DNA of 64,000 nucleotides, from NCBI GenBank assembly GCA_932521025.1, contig OW051472.1, positions 3,100,001-3,164,000 on the forward strand, in the 5' to 3' direction. Shown piece by piece: positions 1-16,476 of the stretch. The position numbers and the translations under genes are program-made. The stretch comes from Oscheius onirici. Its lineage: Eukaryota > Nematoda > Chromadorea > Rhabditida > Rhabditidae. A model generated the notes under the pieces. It ran no database searches. It saw only the letters and a list, made by a program, of their open reading frames with translations, and was not told the origin of the DNA. Numbering within the stretch: the first letter of the stretch is position 1; every line of letters starts with the position of its first letter.

Positions 1-3973
<3,973 letters not shown>

Positions 3974-5829
3974 TCAGAGAGTCTATTCGAGTGTCTCTGA
4001 ATAAAAAAATGAATGAGAGAACAATTGAAAGATCGGGATTGTGAAGAACTGAGACGGGTGAACAGAAAAGAAAGATCGTTTACTGCAGTACCATTGGATG
4101 CTGGTCTTTGAAGTCAACCGTGAGTTTTGATCAAGGGTTTTACTTCAACACGCAACATTTTTGTACATTATAATGACAAAAGGTCCTCGTTTGTACTCCC
4201 CGTCTGTTGCTTGAAAAATAGAATTTACAAGCTATGATTAGCAAGATTCAACCCTTTAGTAAGAGGAAAAAAACAGCTCTAATCGCGCCGGATTATGAGC
4301 GATTGGTGCCTTTACAGTTTAATGCTGAAAGATGAGAAAGGTCAAGTTTTAGCAGACCACAGAAAACTAGGGTAAAACTAAAAGACGAGGTCGCTATGAG
4401 CATATAATGAGTTTCTTTCAAGCAATTGGACGATCAGATGTCGAAGATAAGAGTTAAATAAATGGCAAAAAAAACATTGGTCAGCATTTATTTTCGTGCT
4501 AGTGTAGATGAAGATAAGCTTGTAACTGTGATAGTGATGATCGAAAAGATAGAAAGAACAGTGAGGGGAAGTAGACAAGCCTGACATGATAAGCAAGCCG
4601 TCACTCACTTTTCTTCAATTCAAAATTGGGGAGGAAAGTAGGAATAAGAATTGTTTGTTGATGACAACTGGAGGCAATGAGAGTGCTTATTGACGAGACA
4701 GGAACCATTAGATAAGGACATAAAGCACACAAAGGTCAATCGGATTGCACTGAGAGACGGGCGTTCGAAACTGAAGAAGAATGGTTCTGATTTTTGGTGT
4801 TATGATAAAATTCGTGGGAAGTCAATTAGCCGGGAGAGACAGAACCTGATCTGTGATATCATATTTTGGAGGGTAGTAAATACCCTATATCCGTGATTCC
4901 GTATAAGTTATAAGAATAGAATCCTCAAAAATATCGGAAGCAGATTACATAAAGACATCTTGATCAGAGTGTTGAAAGATGTCATCCTGCCTCTCATATC
5001 TAAATCAGCGACAGTCAGTCAGCTATCTTATCTAAACACGAGGCTAATTGGATGTCGATTTGTAAGCATAGAAGAAGAAAAACTGTAGGTGTCATCTCAG
5101 ATGTCTGTAGCGGACTGTGTGGAGATATTTGTGAAGGTGTTCTACGATGGAATCCTGTCAGATCTGGGACATATTGTTAGTTAGTCTCTTTTGAAGTTGC
5201 AATGAGAACAAACTCTGTTTCTGCAGTGCTAGTAATTGAGAGCTGGAAGAGACGCATCATGGATCAGGAACACTAGCAAGGAGAGAACGAAACCTGCAGT
5301 GACAACGCTACATACCACATAAAAGGGTAGTGAAAAGCTTCTCATTTAGAGATTGGTACATTTTGTTCTTGATAATAACAATCTTTCTAGTTATAGCTAG
5401 CTTAGGCTGAAGATAGGGTTCACTAGTAGATCCAGAATCAAAGTCGCAGCTACCTAAATCAAAGAGTGTTCTAAAACAGAATACAGGTAGATCTTCAACG
5501 ACCTTGCTATTTCAGCGTCTCTTATTAAATCCATCGGAAGAATACACGAGAAGAACTGACTCTCGGAACAAACAGAGAAGGGGACAAGAACAACTAGAAA
5601 TACCGAGGAGACTACCAGAAGCAAAGTCTAACAAGTCTAACGGAAACATAGGTAGATCTACAAAGTCCTTTTGTCGCTCCATCAGTTTTTTTGCTAGGAA
5701 GAGCCACAAGAAGACCACGAGAATAACTGAGTCTTGCATCTACCAGAGATGCAGCAGTAAATACCAAACAACCAGGAACAAAAACACCAGAAAATGAACA
5801 AATCTAGCCAAAGGCACAACTTTATTGGT
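3974..5829. other. Intergenic, no convincing gene
   Basis: About 1.85 kb between the MRP start and the 3' end of the secreted-protein gene. Only short open frames occur, none with domain signals or a convincing exon chain. One minus-strand frame at 5512-5739 (75 codons) begins with a hydrophobic stretch but has no supporting features. The region probably holds the MRP promoter. I see no repeat or RNA gene. Confidence 0.5.
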
Positions 5830-6720
5830 CTAAAGCGATGCCTTGACTCTATCGGCAGCCATCTTCAGACTGTCGATCGTGTGGCGTCGGCGTCGTTGCT
5901 CCTTGATCGTCTTCCTGTATTCCGACTGGAGCCAGTTCAAATCCGTGTCCTTGGGCACGATGACGTAGGTGCCGACAGCCTCGACATAGGGTCTCTTCTC
6001 TCCGACAGACTTCTTCTCCCTCTTCAGGAACTTTTTGTACTTTTTCTCTGCCTTCGAGTCGAAGAGAGTCACAAAGTCGGGCTGTTCCTCCGAGGCGTGT
6101 CTCTTGTTCCTGTTCTCGTCCATCTTCTTCATGTCGACAGCCACTTGATCGAGAGAGACTTCAGGCAGAAGACTCTTCAGTTCAGTAAGAGTCTGACTGA
6201 CCACAGATAGGATAGCCGACCTCTTCTCCTTGGGGATGTAATCAGCCACTCCGGCTTTATCCAGAAGCTCCTCCAACTTTTGCTGAGTCCTCTTCTGCTC
6301 GTCGTCCACAGACCGTTTCGGTCTGGCCAGTGGGATCTTCATGACGGAGTCCTTGATGGAGAAACCACCGGGCGGTCCCTGCGGTCCCCATTCCAGGTAC
6401 TCGTGGACGTAGGACAGAATCTCCAGATAGCGTTCGACGTCGTGAGCGAGCATGTTCACGTTGTGCATCTTGAGGAAGTACTGGTAGGCCATCATCTTGC
6501 CCTCGTGGTCGAGGAAGCTCCATTGGTTCGGGTTCAAGCCGGGTTGACGCATCCAGATCGTGTTGTTCGGAATCGAGATGGACTGCTGACGAAGGGGCAT
6601 TCCGGTAGTCAACGGGTTTCCTGGAGCAGAGGGAGCACGTAGTTTGGCGGGTCCTTTCCCACCAGGAGTCTTGGGCGCAAGAGCAGCTACCAACGGGAGA
6701 GCCAGGACTGCCAGCCACAT
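5830..6720 (-). CDS. Secreted basic protein with several dibasic/furin-like sites, function unknown
   Basis: Single uninterrupted frame of 296 residues, unusual in this intron-rich window. It begins with a clear signal peptide (MWLAVLALPLVAALA). The mature part is hydrophilic, with a segment PNQWSFLDHEGKMMAYQYF near residue 65. Clusters that could be cut by proprotein convertases are seen: RPKRS near residue 135, RNKRH near 208 and RRRRH near 280. A lysine-rich stretch (KAEKKYKKFLKREKK) lies near 230. The stop codon is followed almost at once by AATAAA (5819-5824), a likely poly(A) signal. I do not recognise the family. It could be an extracellular-matrix or secreted precursor protein that is processed into pieces. 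The gene call is strong; the processing idea is inference. Confidence 0.8.
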   Translation of the reverse strand: MWLAVLALPLVAALAPKTPGGKGPAKLRAPSAPGNPLTTGMPLRQQSISIPNNTIWMRQPGLNPNQWSFLDHEGKMMAYQYFLKMHNVNMLAHDVERYLEILSYVHEYLEWGPQGPPGGFSIKDSVMKIPLARPKRSVDDEQKRTQQKLEELLDKAGVADYIPKEKRSAILSVVSQTLTELKSLLPEVSLDQVAVDMKKMDENRNKRHASEEQPDFVTLFDSKAEKKYKKFLKREKKSVGEKRPYVEAVGTYVIVPKDTDLNWLQSEYRKTIKEQRRRRHTIDSLKMAADRVKASL

Positions 6721-7271
6721 CTTGAAGGCGCTTGGAGTCGAATACTCTTCCTCTGAATTGCCTCTTCTACGATACTTTCAATTTTCGAGGATTAGTTTGT
6801 TTTGAAGCAAATGTTTCGTTAAAAACACTATTATTTTGAAGTTTTCTAGTTCCAATAATTAGGCAGTTTTGAAGCGAAACTTTTGCTAACAAAAACTATT
6901 ATCAAGTTTCTCTAAAACTGTAACTGTGGATAGTAATTCGAGCAAAGTCTACAGTTTGAAAGAGCGTTTCGTTTTGTCTAACAATAAGCTAACACGGATA
7001 GTAACAAACCATTTAGTTATGGTACCTAGAATGTTATGAAAGTTCTCATTTATCTAAAGACCTTCCGCTCCAAAGAAAACAACTGTTCTTGGATCAAAAA
7101 TGGGAAGTTTAGGAGGAAGATGAGTTCGAAAAGATGGAAGAACAGTCAAGGCTGGACACAAATAAATTACAAATGTGGTGTCAACAAGATAAACTTCCAA
7201 TCTGTTCAGTCTCACGTAGAATAATAGAAAACTAACATTTATACCGGTACCTATGACAAAACAAAGCTTTT

Positions 7272-10200
7272 TTACATTCCAATCTTCTCCAGAGCATCAT
7301 CAATAGACTTCTGATACAGCGGCTCCAGCCTATTGAGCATGTCCCACGTAAAGTGCTGTCCGTCCTTTGTGTAAGCATGGTAATTCTTCCTGTTGTAGTA
7401 CCAGTAGTACCCGTGGTCGACCATTCGACTCTCCACATCCAGATAGACACAATTCTCGCAAGGGACTGCCTTGATTCGTTGGCGATGGTACTTTTGCTGC
7501 TCCACCATTTCCTAGAAAAAAAATTTGAAACCAAAATGGAGAAGGAGATACATTCTGAGGGACCTTGAGGTTATCCAGCGACCAACTATTCTTCAACCGC
7601 TTAACCATTTCGTACGCCACAGCCATGTTAATCCAGTAGAATGGCAGGTCGATCAGGAAGACTTTGGTCCTTTCTCTAAATTTTTCAATGAAATCAAGTG
7701 TGGGACTGTGAACGCAGAATGTCCGGTACATTTTCAGGAAGCCGTGTAATTTCAAAGCTTATCCTAAAAAGGGCCTATCGCTTAGCGCACATGTCTGGCA
7801 AGAATTCGAACAAACTTGTAGAACTGAAGATTGTGCTCAATTTCGCGATAAGCCAGGTCGTCGTTCTTGTTAGTCTCATTGAACGGAGTCACGTAGCGGT
7901 CCCTGAAAGAGGCCCATGTTTAGATTTCAGAGAAAGATTACTGTAGAACGTGAATATTCCAAAGAATATCCGGTCGCATGTTGTCCACGACGATGTGAGT
8001 GGCATTCGTCCATTTCGGGTCGTAGTCGGTAAGAGGTGGTCGGGCTGAAGATGGAGATTTCGTGATGGGACCCAATAAAAGCAAACTTACTGCTTCGACT
8101 GTAGAGGCGAAGTTCCTTGTACCGTCCCCTCAAAACCTTACTGATCAGAGGAAAAGCCCTGTAGGCCATCGAATTGCCCATGACCATAATTTTGGCTTTT
8201 CCTTCTCCGTACTGAACCTTTTTAATTTTCCTTTGTCAGGAACTTACAGCAATGCACCGCATCGGTGGAATCTCCTTGTAGTGGGTCCAATTTTCCGCTT
8301 GGAAATCTCTCTGACACGGGATTTTGAAGTAGACGACTCTGCTCTCCCTCTCGTTGTACCGAATGGCCTCGGAAATGCCTGAAGATTCCCGAATAAAAAC
8401 TACAGTTTATACTTACTGTCATTCGTCATCTCCGTCTGTTTTCTCAGAGAACAGCACTGATCGTAGTAAGGGAAAGACAGGAACATGAAAGAGAGGCAGA
8501 CTATCGAGATTGCTGTGGCAAAAGGGAGTGAAACTTTCAGAAGAAAGTTCTGGAACAGTTTTGAACAAAAAGACGAGAATATACCTCGACGGAATGATGA
8601 AGGACTACTGTGATTAGAAGGATGGCCAGGAACAAAATTAAACTGTCTGAAACATTTTTGTCAATATGGTTTGGTAAAAAGAAGTACCGTAATGTTACAA
8701 TTTTCATTACGAGACCCATTTGCACCAAATTTTCACACAAACTCTGAATATTCAGCCAAAGTTTACCTGCTTCAATGACTATCCAATTTTGAGTGCTGTC
8801 GAAAGAAATGGGTCTCGAAACGCAAACCCATTGGGTTATTGTCATTTTTTGAACCGAACGGAAGATTCTAGAAAAACCTCACGCATGGCATCGATGTGCT
8901 GCTTGTCCATCATGTACTTGGCTGCTACAATCATGGGCCAGTGAACAAGGTACATCACATAGGAAATATCGCCAATGTAAACGAGAAACCTCGAAGAGAG
9001 GAAGGATCGGCTGACTGTCTGCGGGTACGAGATCAGATAGCCGACGACGAGAGTTCCGAGTATTCTGAGACATATTTTGTGGACAAAATAAGAGAGAAAC
9101 CTCATGGTTGACTGGGTGACGAAAGACGGATTGAGAAAAACAAGTATGCAGACAAAAAACATCCAGAGCTCACTGAAGTTGTTCAACAAGGGCGGTTTAT
9201 CTTCGTTCACTTCCTTTTGGACTGAAAGATCAACGTCTTTGAAGTTCTATCGTCTCTGTCTGTAACTGCGGCTCAACTGGACCAGTTTAACTGGCCAAGA
9301 AAGACTTCTGACTTGACAGCAATTCAGCTCGATTCGAACTCACCCAAGCCTCCTTTATCCACACTGATTAATGCTTCTTTTTCTTCCAAAGGGGTGTAGC
9401 CTTCGTAACGGGGCTCGTAGCAAAGAGCCCCTACCAGAAATTGCCAGATTCGACTGGGCAGAAGACTGTAGGAGATCTTGTCCGGTGTCAGTAGTTGGAA
9501 CGTGAGGGAACATGCCATGATCGTGAGAAGTGCTATTCTTCTGAAATAAAGCTAGTGGAACTGTTAGTGTTTTTTGATGCAAAGTAACTCTTGTTCAAAC
9601 TTTACTAAAAGCTTGCAAGATTCAGCTTCTGGCTACAATTCATCTCGGGCAATCGCGTCCTCCCTTTCTGTTTTGACTGCTGGCCGTGTACATCATTTAT
9701 TTGTGAACACACCAAAGGCGTTCTTCTACAAGAAAAACTCTTGTTTCCAAGTGCTTAGCTGATAACATTTCAATAGTTTGCTGACCAAAACAAAGCTAGT
9801 GAACACTGTTCCCAGAACCCTTGCAAATGCAAGTGGGACCAACCGTTTGACCGGATCCAGTAAATTAGTTCCCTGAATGATGAAGGGAGCTATAACATAG
9901 AACTGAATCTCGACTCCAAGTGACCAACAATGTACCAGGAAGCGAAAAGAGACCACCTGTAGGACGTTTATTGGATAATCTAGAACTCTCACCTGATCCC
10001 AATAGCCTAAAGTTTCAAACAAGGGCTGAACGTTGGATACGAAGCCGAGACTCCACTGTAAATCCGTCTTCAACTGGTCCTTGTCCACACCAAAAAGTAG
10101 GAAAGAAAGACCTGAAATGTTCATCTACAGAGAATTTCACCTACCAACATAAACTCCAGTCAAAATGATGTGCATCAAGGGGACGATTCTTTTGAATCTC

Positions 10201-10394
10201 CTCGTGTAGAAATCTTTTAGCTGAGTCACTGAGAGTGAGTTTTTGGACAGGATGGTCGTCATGAGAAACCCGGACAGGACAAAAAACATGTCGACTCCGA
10301 CAAAGCCAAGAGGAAAAAGTTTTGGCTGTATGTGAAAAAGAAGAACCAAGAGGATGGCCACCCCTCTGATGGCCTGGAGGTCATCTCGTTTCAT
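7272..10394 (-). CDS. Acyltransferase-3 membrane protein with C-terminal SGNH domain (oac-like)
   Basis: Multi-exon gene. The first coding exon has the acyltransferase-3 signature: RGVAILLVLLFH with Arg10 and the presumed catalytic His21, followed by GFVGVDMFFVLSGFL. Hydrophobic exons run down to about 8600, including FLVYIGDISYVMYLVHWP. The C-terminal half is an SGNH hydrolase-like domain. It has a GNSMA block (VMGNSMAYRAF near 8180) and a final DGQHFTWDM that supplies the Asp/His pair (near 7350). The protein ends at ALEKIGM. Such proteins are thought to move acyl groups onto extracytoplasmic or lumenal substrates; nematodes have many (oac genes). I chose the ATG at 10394 because an acceptor (ATTTCAG then GGT) lies directly upstream, fitting trans-splicing, and because the family usually starts this close to the RxxxxxxxxxxH motif. 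An ATG at 10451 is the alternative. Confidence 0.88.
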
Positions 10395-11262
10395 ACCCTG
10401 AAATTGAGATTTGTGTGGACGAAGAGAACAGAAATGGTAAAAAGCAGGCACCTAGGAGTGAAAATTGTTTCGACAGCGTGAAACTTTCCACGTACTTTCT
10501 GTCGCGTTTGCCGAGCCGGCTGAGTATACTTCAAGGGGAAAACACAGAGGTCGCAGTACAGGAGTGGCCACTAATTAGTTGTGTAATATGGGCCTTATGT
10601 AGGGCAAAAATGAGCCAGAAAATCAGACCTAAATGATCTCTCCACGCTGCCCGAGTGGCAGCTAATTAGTGGCCGATTCTGTACATGTTCCAATTGAATC
10701 TATTGCATCGTTTTGTAGGGATCTCCAGTTCTTTCGAAAACTTCGAAACTATTCAGATCTCTTCTTTGCTCTTCCAAAACTATCCGATATGGCCTACTAG
10801 AACTGAAAAAAACTCTGATTTATCCTCAATTAGAGCTTCAGACACACATACTGACTGACACACCTTATTGGGATCAATTTAAATGAAAACAAAGTTTTTA
10901 TAGTTTTCATGTTAAATGTAATATTCGAAAAAAAAACGAATCCGTCAGTGGATTAAAGCCGTTCGGACGGTTCGACTAGAACATCGATAGTTACTTGTGG
11001 AGAAAAAAAAGAGTTTTGTTCAAGGTCTGCGTTCCAGGTGCCAAACTATCTCATTGTCAGTCTGTAAAAATCATTGGGTTTCATATTGCTCGATATTCAG
11101 AAAACTAGTTTTCTCTTGTGAACATGCCTGGAAGTCAGATAAAAATTCTTTTTTCCCACAACAACTTCTTCACCAAAAGTTTATTGTACAGACTTGAATA
11201 AATATTTTGACGGACGATATTTGTTCAGAAATTATACACACATCGGGAGATCGTCTTCTTCT
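10395..11262. other. Intergenic between acyltransferase and H2A
   Basis: No coding signal. It holds a 13-bp inverted repeat with TAATTA cores (10566-10578 and 10662-10674) and A/T-rich sequence. At the right end are the H2A poly(A) signals on the minus strand (AATAAA, reverse complement at 11180-11185). It probably contains the acyltransferase promoter. Confidence 0.5.
10566..10674. promoter_or_regulatory. 13-bp inverted repeat GGCCACTAATTAG / CTAATTAGTGGCC
   Basis: Perfect inverted arms at 10566-10578 and 10662-10674, separated by 83 bp, about 170 bp upstream of the acyltransferase start. Each arm carries TAATTA, the core recognised by many homeodomain proteins. A regulatory role is inference. 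Confidence 0.35.
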
Positions 11263-11768
11263 TTACTTCTCGTCGACAGTCTTCTTGGGCAGAAGGGCAG
11301 CCGGGATGTTGGGAAGGACACCTCCCTGTGCGATGGTCACTCCGGACAGCAGCTTGTTCAACTCCTCGTCGTTACGGACGGCCAACTGAAAAGATTCATT
11401 TCGAAAATAAAGATATTTAAAGGGTACCTGAAGATGGCGAGGGTTGATACGAGTCTTCTTGTTATCGCGGGCAGCGTTTCCAGCCAATTCGAGGACCTGA
11501 AAATGGACTTTTTTTCAGTAGGAAAATGAAAACAAACCTCAGCAGCCAAATATTCCAGAACGGCGGCCAAGTAGACTGGGGCTCCGGCTCCGATACGCTG
11601 GGCGTAGTTTCCCTGTAAATCGAAATTTTGATCCAAACTTCAAGAATTCTATACCTTGCGGAGCATACGATGAAGACGACCGACGGGGAATTGGAGTCCG
11701 GCACGGGACGAACGAGACTTGGCCTTTCCTCCAGACTTGGCCTTTCCTCCTTTTCCGCGACCAGACAT
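11263..11768 (-). CDS. H2A: Core histone H2A, four exons
   Basis: Canonical H2A of 126 residues: [20 protein letters not shown] at the start, then [48 protein letters not shown], and [10 protein letters not shown] at the end. It forms the H2A-H2B dimer in nucleosomes. Exons are 11768-11655, 11612-11538, 11496-11428 and 11385-11263. All three introns are about 41-42 bp and fall between codons. A TTTTTCAG lies a few bases before the ATG. Downstream there are AATAAA signals (11180-11185) and no recognisable histone stem-loop. It is transcribed divergently from H2B with 378 bp between start codons. Three introns are unusual for a replication-dependent H2A. The residue pattern is that of the canonical protein, not H2A.Z. 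Confidence 0.97.
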
Positions 11769-12146
11769 TTTTTTCTGAAAAACTGCCAGTAAGAATATAT
11801 GAACAGTAAGTCTGAGAGAGACTGATCGAAAGAATGTTTGAGGAAGCCAGGAAGAGAAGGAAAATCGATTTGTGGAGGAGGAAAGCGAGTACAGGACGCT
11901 CGGGCAGTCGATAGTGAACATTTGAAGGCAGCTGTCCGTTTGCTCCGCCCACTGGGCGTTTCCAACGGAAAGAGGCCGAGATATAAGAGCTCGGTCAATA
12001 AACACACCACGTCGCCGCTCGCCTCCTCGGTCCGTTTTCCATTTTCTCTGGTCTAGGGCTCTTTGACTAGACTTGTCTAGTCTCTCGACCCGTTTCCACA
12101 GCTTTCTCTTCTTATCAGTCTGACCAAAATCTTTCAGAATCTAGCT
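11769..12146. promoter_or_regulatory. Shared divergent promoter of H2A and H2B
   Basis: 378 bp between the two start codons. A GC-box-like CCGCCCACTGGGCG lies near 11945. A TATAAG box at 11982-11987 is placed for H2B. An 18-bp palindrome at 12065-12082 (GACTAGAC, TT, GTCTAGTC) sits in the H2B leader. A TCTTTCAG just before the H2B ATG suggests a leader intron or trans-splicing. Confidence 0.6.
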
Positions 12147-12561
<415 letters not shown>

Positions 12562-13487
12562 ACTCCGACTTCCTATTTATGTTTATTTGTATCTAATCTG
12601 ACTGTCACAACTGATCCTCGCATAAATTGTCCGTGTATTCTGTGTATTCTTTTGGATTGGGATGTTTGGGAGTACATGGAAGAATTGATCCTTCGAGGCT
12701 AATTTCAATCGATATTCCAGCCAGCACTGTTGGTTGTCCAGCTGGGGTGACCCGGGTCAACAACTATCGGGTTCAGACGAGGGTTGGACTCCGAGTAAAG
12801 TGGTTTGATGATGACTGCTTAATCTCTAGATACGCTTGAAAACTTGTTTTTCTTGAGACTAAACTGCATAGGATTATTCACGGATCTTTTTCTGTTCAGT
12901 CGCTCTCAGTAACCAAAGGAAGATCATAAACTACTCAGTGAAAGACGTTGGATCAGGGCCGAGAGTTAATGTTGATAAAGGGTCATGGAAACAGTGTCTT
13001 TGACCTAATTCCGGACTATTTTCCAAGCCGTATAGCTGGTTGATTAACCCTTACACAGTTCGGATGTAATGGTGGTTTATATATATCGAACTCAGGGAAA
13101 ACGGGACAGATTAAAGCTCTTGATTTCTGGAAACTCTTCCTCGAAACCTTACGTCTTGGTTTTGCATCCGACTGACAACTTTCGTAAACATAAAGCTTTC
13201 ACTGAGAATACATTATGTGCAGCCCTTATCCTAAAACATTCCCCCAAAACGAACCAAATTACTTTGTTTTCCAATGTGCCGGTTTTTGTCTAGGATACGC
13301 AGGCAAAGAAGATATTATCGACTTCAGCTGATACTCAGTGTAAACGATGCCAAAACTGTGACTGCGAAAATCGATGAGATGATGAAACCTGGTATTTTCC
13401 CCCAAAACCCGCATAATGAACAGAGTGTTATGAAGAGATGTTTATTGTAAAGAAGAGATTGTACAGGAGATCGTTTTTTCACGAAAC
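12562..13487. other. Intergenic between H2B and H4
   Basis: No gene supported. A 74-codon plus-strand frame at 13069-13293 has no recognisable domain and no splice context. The right end carries the H4 poly(A) signal on the minus strand (reverse complement TTTATT at 13441-13446). Confidence 0.5.
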
Positions 13488-14100
<613 letters not shown>

Positions 14101-14146
14101 TTACTTTTATTAAATTTCACGACAATTCCAATCAGCGATTTCCAGA

Positions 14147-15009
14147 ATGAGCGACGACGAGGGTATCCGTGACGATGAAGAGCCCTACCCCATTGAATTG
14201 CTCCACGAGTCGCATCGTGAGATTCCCGCTCCTCTCGATGAGGAAGATCTGGCAGAAATCAGTCAACTGTCGGCTGATATTGAAGATGCAGAAAACTTTG
14301 AACTAACTTTTGAGGTAGGTGTAGAGTTTTCTTTTGTCTATCAAACAGCTAGCAAAAACTCCAGTTTAAAACAAGTTGGTCACACTTTAGACGTCAATTG
14401 TTTTAATTGCGGTTATTACAGTTTTGCTAGGTTCCTAAAGAAAATGAGTGATTCAGTGCGAAGTACAACTTCTTCCGAAAAGGAAGACAATTCAATCCGA
14501 AACGAGGCATCTAAAATGTTCCCCTAGATTCTTGAATCATTTCTTTTTGTCCAGTTCTATCAGGCGTAGTCATATATTTCCCGTCGAAAGTCCCATACTA
14601 AGATGTTAGATAAGGCTTTGGGATGAACAACAAATTGAACTCAAACAAGGTGTCTATATTTCAGGTCGTTGAAACTTCTATAGCTGAAGAACCCGAACAG
14701 AAAAAGGACGAAGGGATTGAAAGAGTCCTATCTCCAGTTGGACAGTCGGGAGAGAGTCGTCTACCTTCTACCGATCCATACGACCTGGAAGAAGAGAACG
14801 ATGAAAATGCTCCTCCTCCGGGATACAAGTGAGTTCTTCCCCAACTTTTTGTTCAGTTGAAAATTTTTAGGAAGCCCACTCTTGCAAGAAAGTCTGTTGC
14901 CGACAAACTCTGTGAAGTCTTCAGTACACCTCCCAGTCGCAAAAGGAAGTCGCTGGAAGATGATTCCGAGGTCCGAACGCCGAAGTCGTCCAGACGAGCC
15001 AAGACCTGA
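14147..15009 (+). CDS. Small acidic, probably nuclear protein, three exons
   Basis: Exons 14147-14314, 14665-14828 and 14871-15009 join in phase to 156 residues. The start follows TTTCCAG at 14145, fitting a trans-splice site. The N-terminal half is strongly acidic (MSDDEGIRDDEEPYPIELLH; DEEDLAEISQLSADIEDAE). The C-terminus is basic with likely nuclear-localisation clusters (KKPTLARKSVADKL, PPSRKRKSLEDD, PKSSRRAKT). The short Pro-flanked serine/threonine sites (LSPVG, STPPS, RTPKSS) resemble CDK sites. I do not recognise the family. The size, acidic head and basic tail would suit a cell-cycle or chromatin regulator, but that is inference. The first intron is long for this region (350 bp). Confidence 0.65.
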
Positions 15010-15176
15010 AATATCCATCTCATTTTGTTCGCTTTATTGTCATTTAGCCACGTGCAAACTATGAATCTCCCAACATACCAGGTTTTTATGTTGACAAGAT
15101 ATTACATGTCAGCTGGAAAATATTTTTTGAAGCTATTCTCTCGCCTCCTTCTCGTCTAGTTAGTAGCTCCGTCTGT

Positions 15177-15607
15177 ATGGGTCTCAGCGTCAAGGTTAGT
15201 TCCACTTTTATTTGATATAAATATCTTGGGCTGAAGTTAACATCATAGTGAAAAATATCGCCTGAATTGGCGGATAGAACAAATTTTATATATTATCAAC
15301 AAGCAATTCTCTTTCAGTACGGTCCTCGAATGCCGACTACGATGCTGAAATTTGCTAGAAGAGCCGCCGTCAGAGTCCCTCCGGAGACCTTCACCGTATG
15401 ATTAGCATTTTTTGAGGGGAAGCCTAGCTATTTCAGTCCTTCTGTCACTCTGGTTCATCCGCGGAGGACAGCACTTCTGGAGAAGTCTTCTTGCTGACGA
15501 CCTGCTCTCAAATGCCGTCCCGCTTCACTACGTCAAATCGTCAAAGCATGGAGGAGCCTCCAGTCGACCCGGATCCGGACTTCAGCTTCATCACTCGTCG
15601 GGAATAG
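15177..15607 (+). CDS. Small hypothetical protein, three exons
   Basis: Exons 15177-15194, 15318-15395 and 15437-15607 keep one frame and give 88 residues starting MGLSVKYGPRMPTTMLKF and ending DPDFSFITRRE. The introns have consensus GT and TTTCAG ends. There is no signal peptide or membrane segment. The middle is Ser/Thr-rich. Function unknown. It lies just downstream of the acidic protein gene on the same strand. Confidence 0.5.
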
Positions 15608-15802
15608 AAGGATCAATGAAGACTCATCAAAATGTATCAAAAATTGGGTGCGTCGTATAAATCTATTACAAATTTATGTTTCTGTTTCTGAAACTCCAGA
15701 TTCTTTATATGTTTGAAGAGAGTCCGATTCTGCAAGAATGTCTGTCTTCTAGCAGGGACAATGGGAAGCTTTCTAGTGATTCAAGATACTACCAACATAC
15801 TT

Positions 15803-16046
15803 TTATTTACCCAAACAGAGCCAGATCATTGTCATGAGTTCCTGTAGCTGTTTTCGACGCTTCCCAAGTCGATCCCTCTCCATTGTTGCCTCCCCATCCA
15901 TTGTATCTCCACAGTCCCGAACCACCATTATAGTCCTGGGCGTTGTAGTAGGAATGAGGGAAATAGTTCTGTCCCTGTTGTTGACGTTTGTATCGGTATC
16001 CAATAGTGGTGAGTACAAGTGTTAGAAGAAGGAAAAGACGGAACAT
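15803..16046 (-). CDS. Short Tyr/Gly/Asn-rich secreted protein, possibly a truncated family member
   Basis: 79 residues. Signal peptide MFRLFLLLTLVLTTIG, then a Tyr/Gly/Asn/Trp-rich body (QGQNYFPHSYYNAQDYNGGS; GLWRYNGWGGNNG). It ends HDNDLALFG, and the stop codon overlaps TAAATAAAAG, a likely poly(A) signal. The GQNY element and the NDLAL ending resemble the two other Tyr-rich secreted genes at 18.7-20.4 kb, which continue with a Cys-containing tail. Here that tail is missing, so the gene may be a shortened paralogue. Function unknown; such compositions occur in cuticle, glue or antimicrobial-like peptides. Confidence 0.65.
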
Positions 16047-16476
16047 GACTGGTAGCTAACTTGCAAGAGAGTCGTACAAGGGGTAGATGACGGGAAAACT
16101 AGTTACTTATCGACATTGTCTCCCAATTATTACCGACAAAGATCTGTTCTGATGGAAGAGACAAGGTAAATCTGAGGAACTTGCTCGTGACCTGACCCTC
16201 AGTGTTCCAGTCACGAACTACTCTATAAAACAGTTCCGCGGGAAGAACAATTGGTGAGTCTCATCATGACTGGCAGATCTAGCGAAGTTCGCTATGTCAG
16301 GTAGAACTTCTTTCTTCAACCGTAGAAAGCACCTCTAATTAATTTTTGATTCTTTCTGACTTTGATAAACTTTACTATTTTCTTCGAAAAATTGTTTTTA
16401 TTAGAAAATATAAAAGCAACAAAAATTAGCAAAAGTTTTTGTTTAGAAGCAAACTTGAAGACACTTTCGCGTCAAG

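Noticed and set aside
5842-6640. Long antisense frames over the secreted-protein gene
   Set aside because: Shadow frames of a strongly biased coding sequence on the minus strand.
10640-10680. tRNA-like GCCCGAGTGGCAG string
   Set aside because: Resembles a Leu/Ser tRNA D-arm, but no acceptor stem, anticodon arm or T-arm follows.
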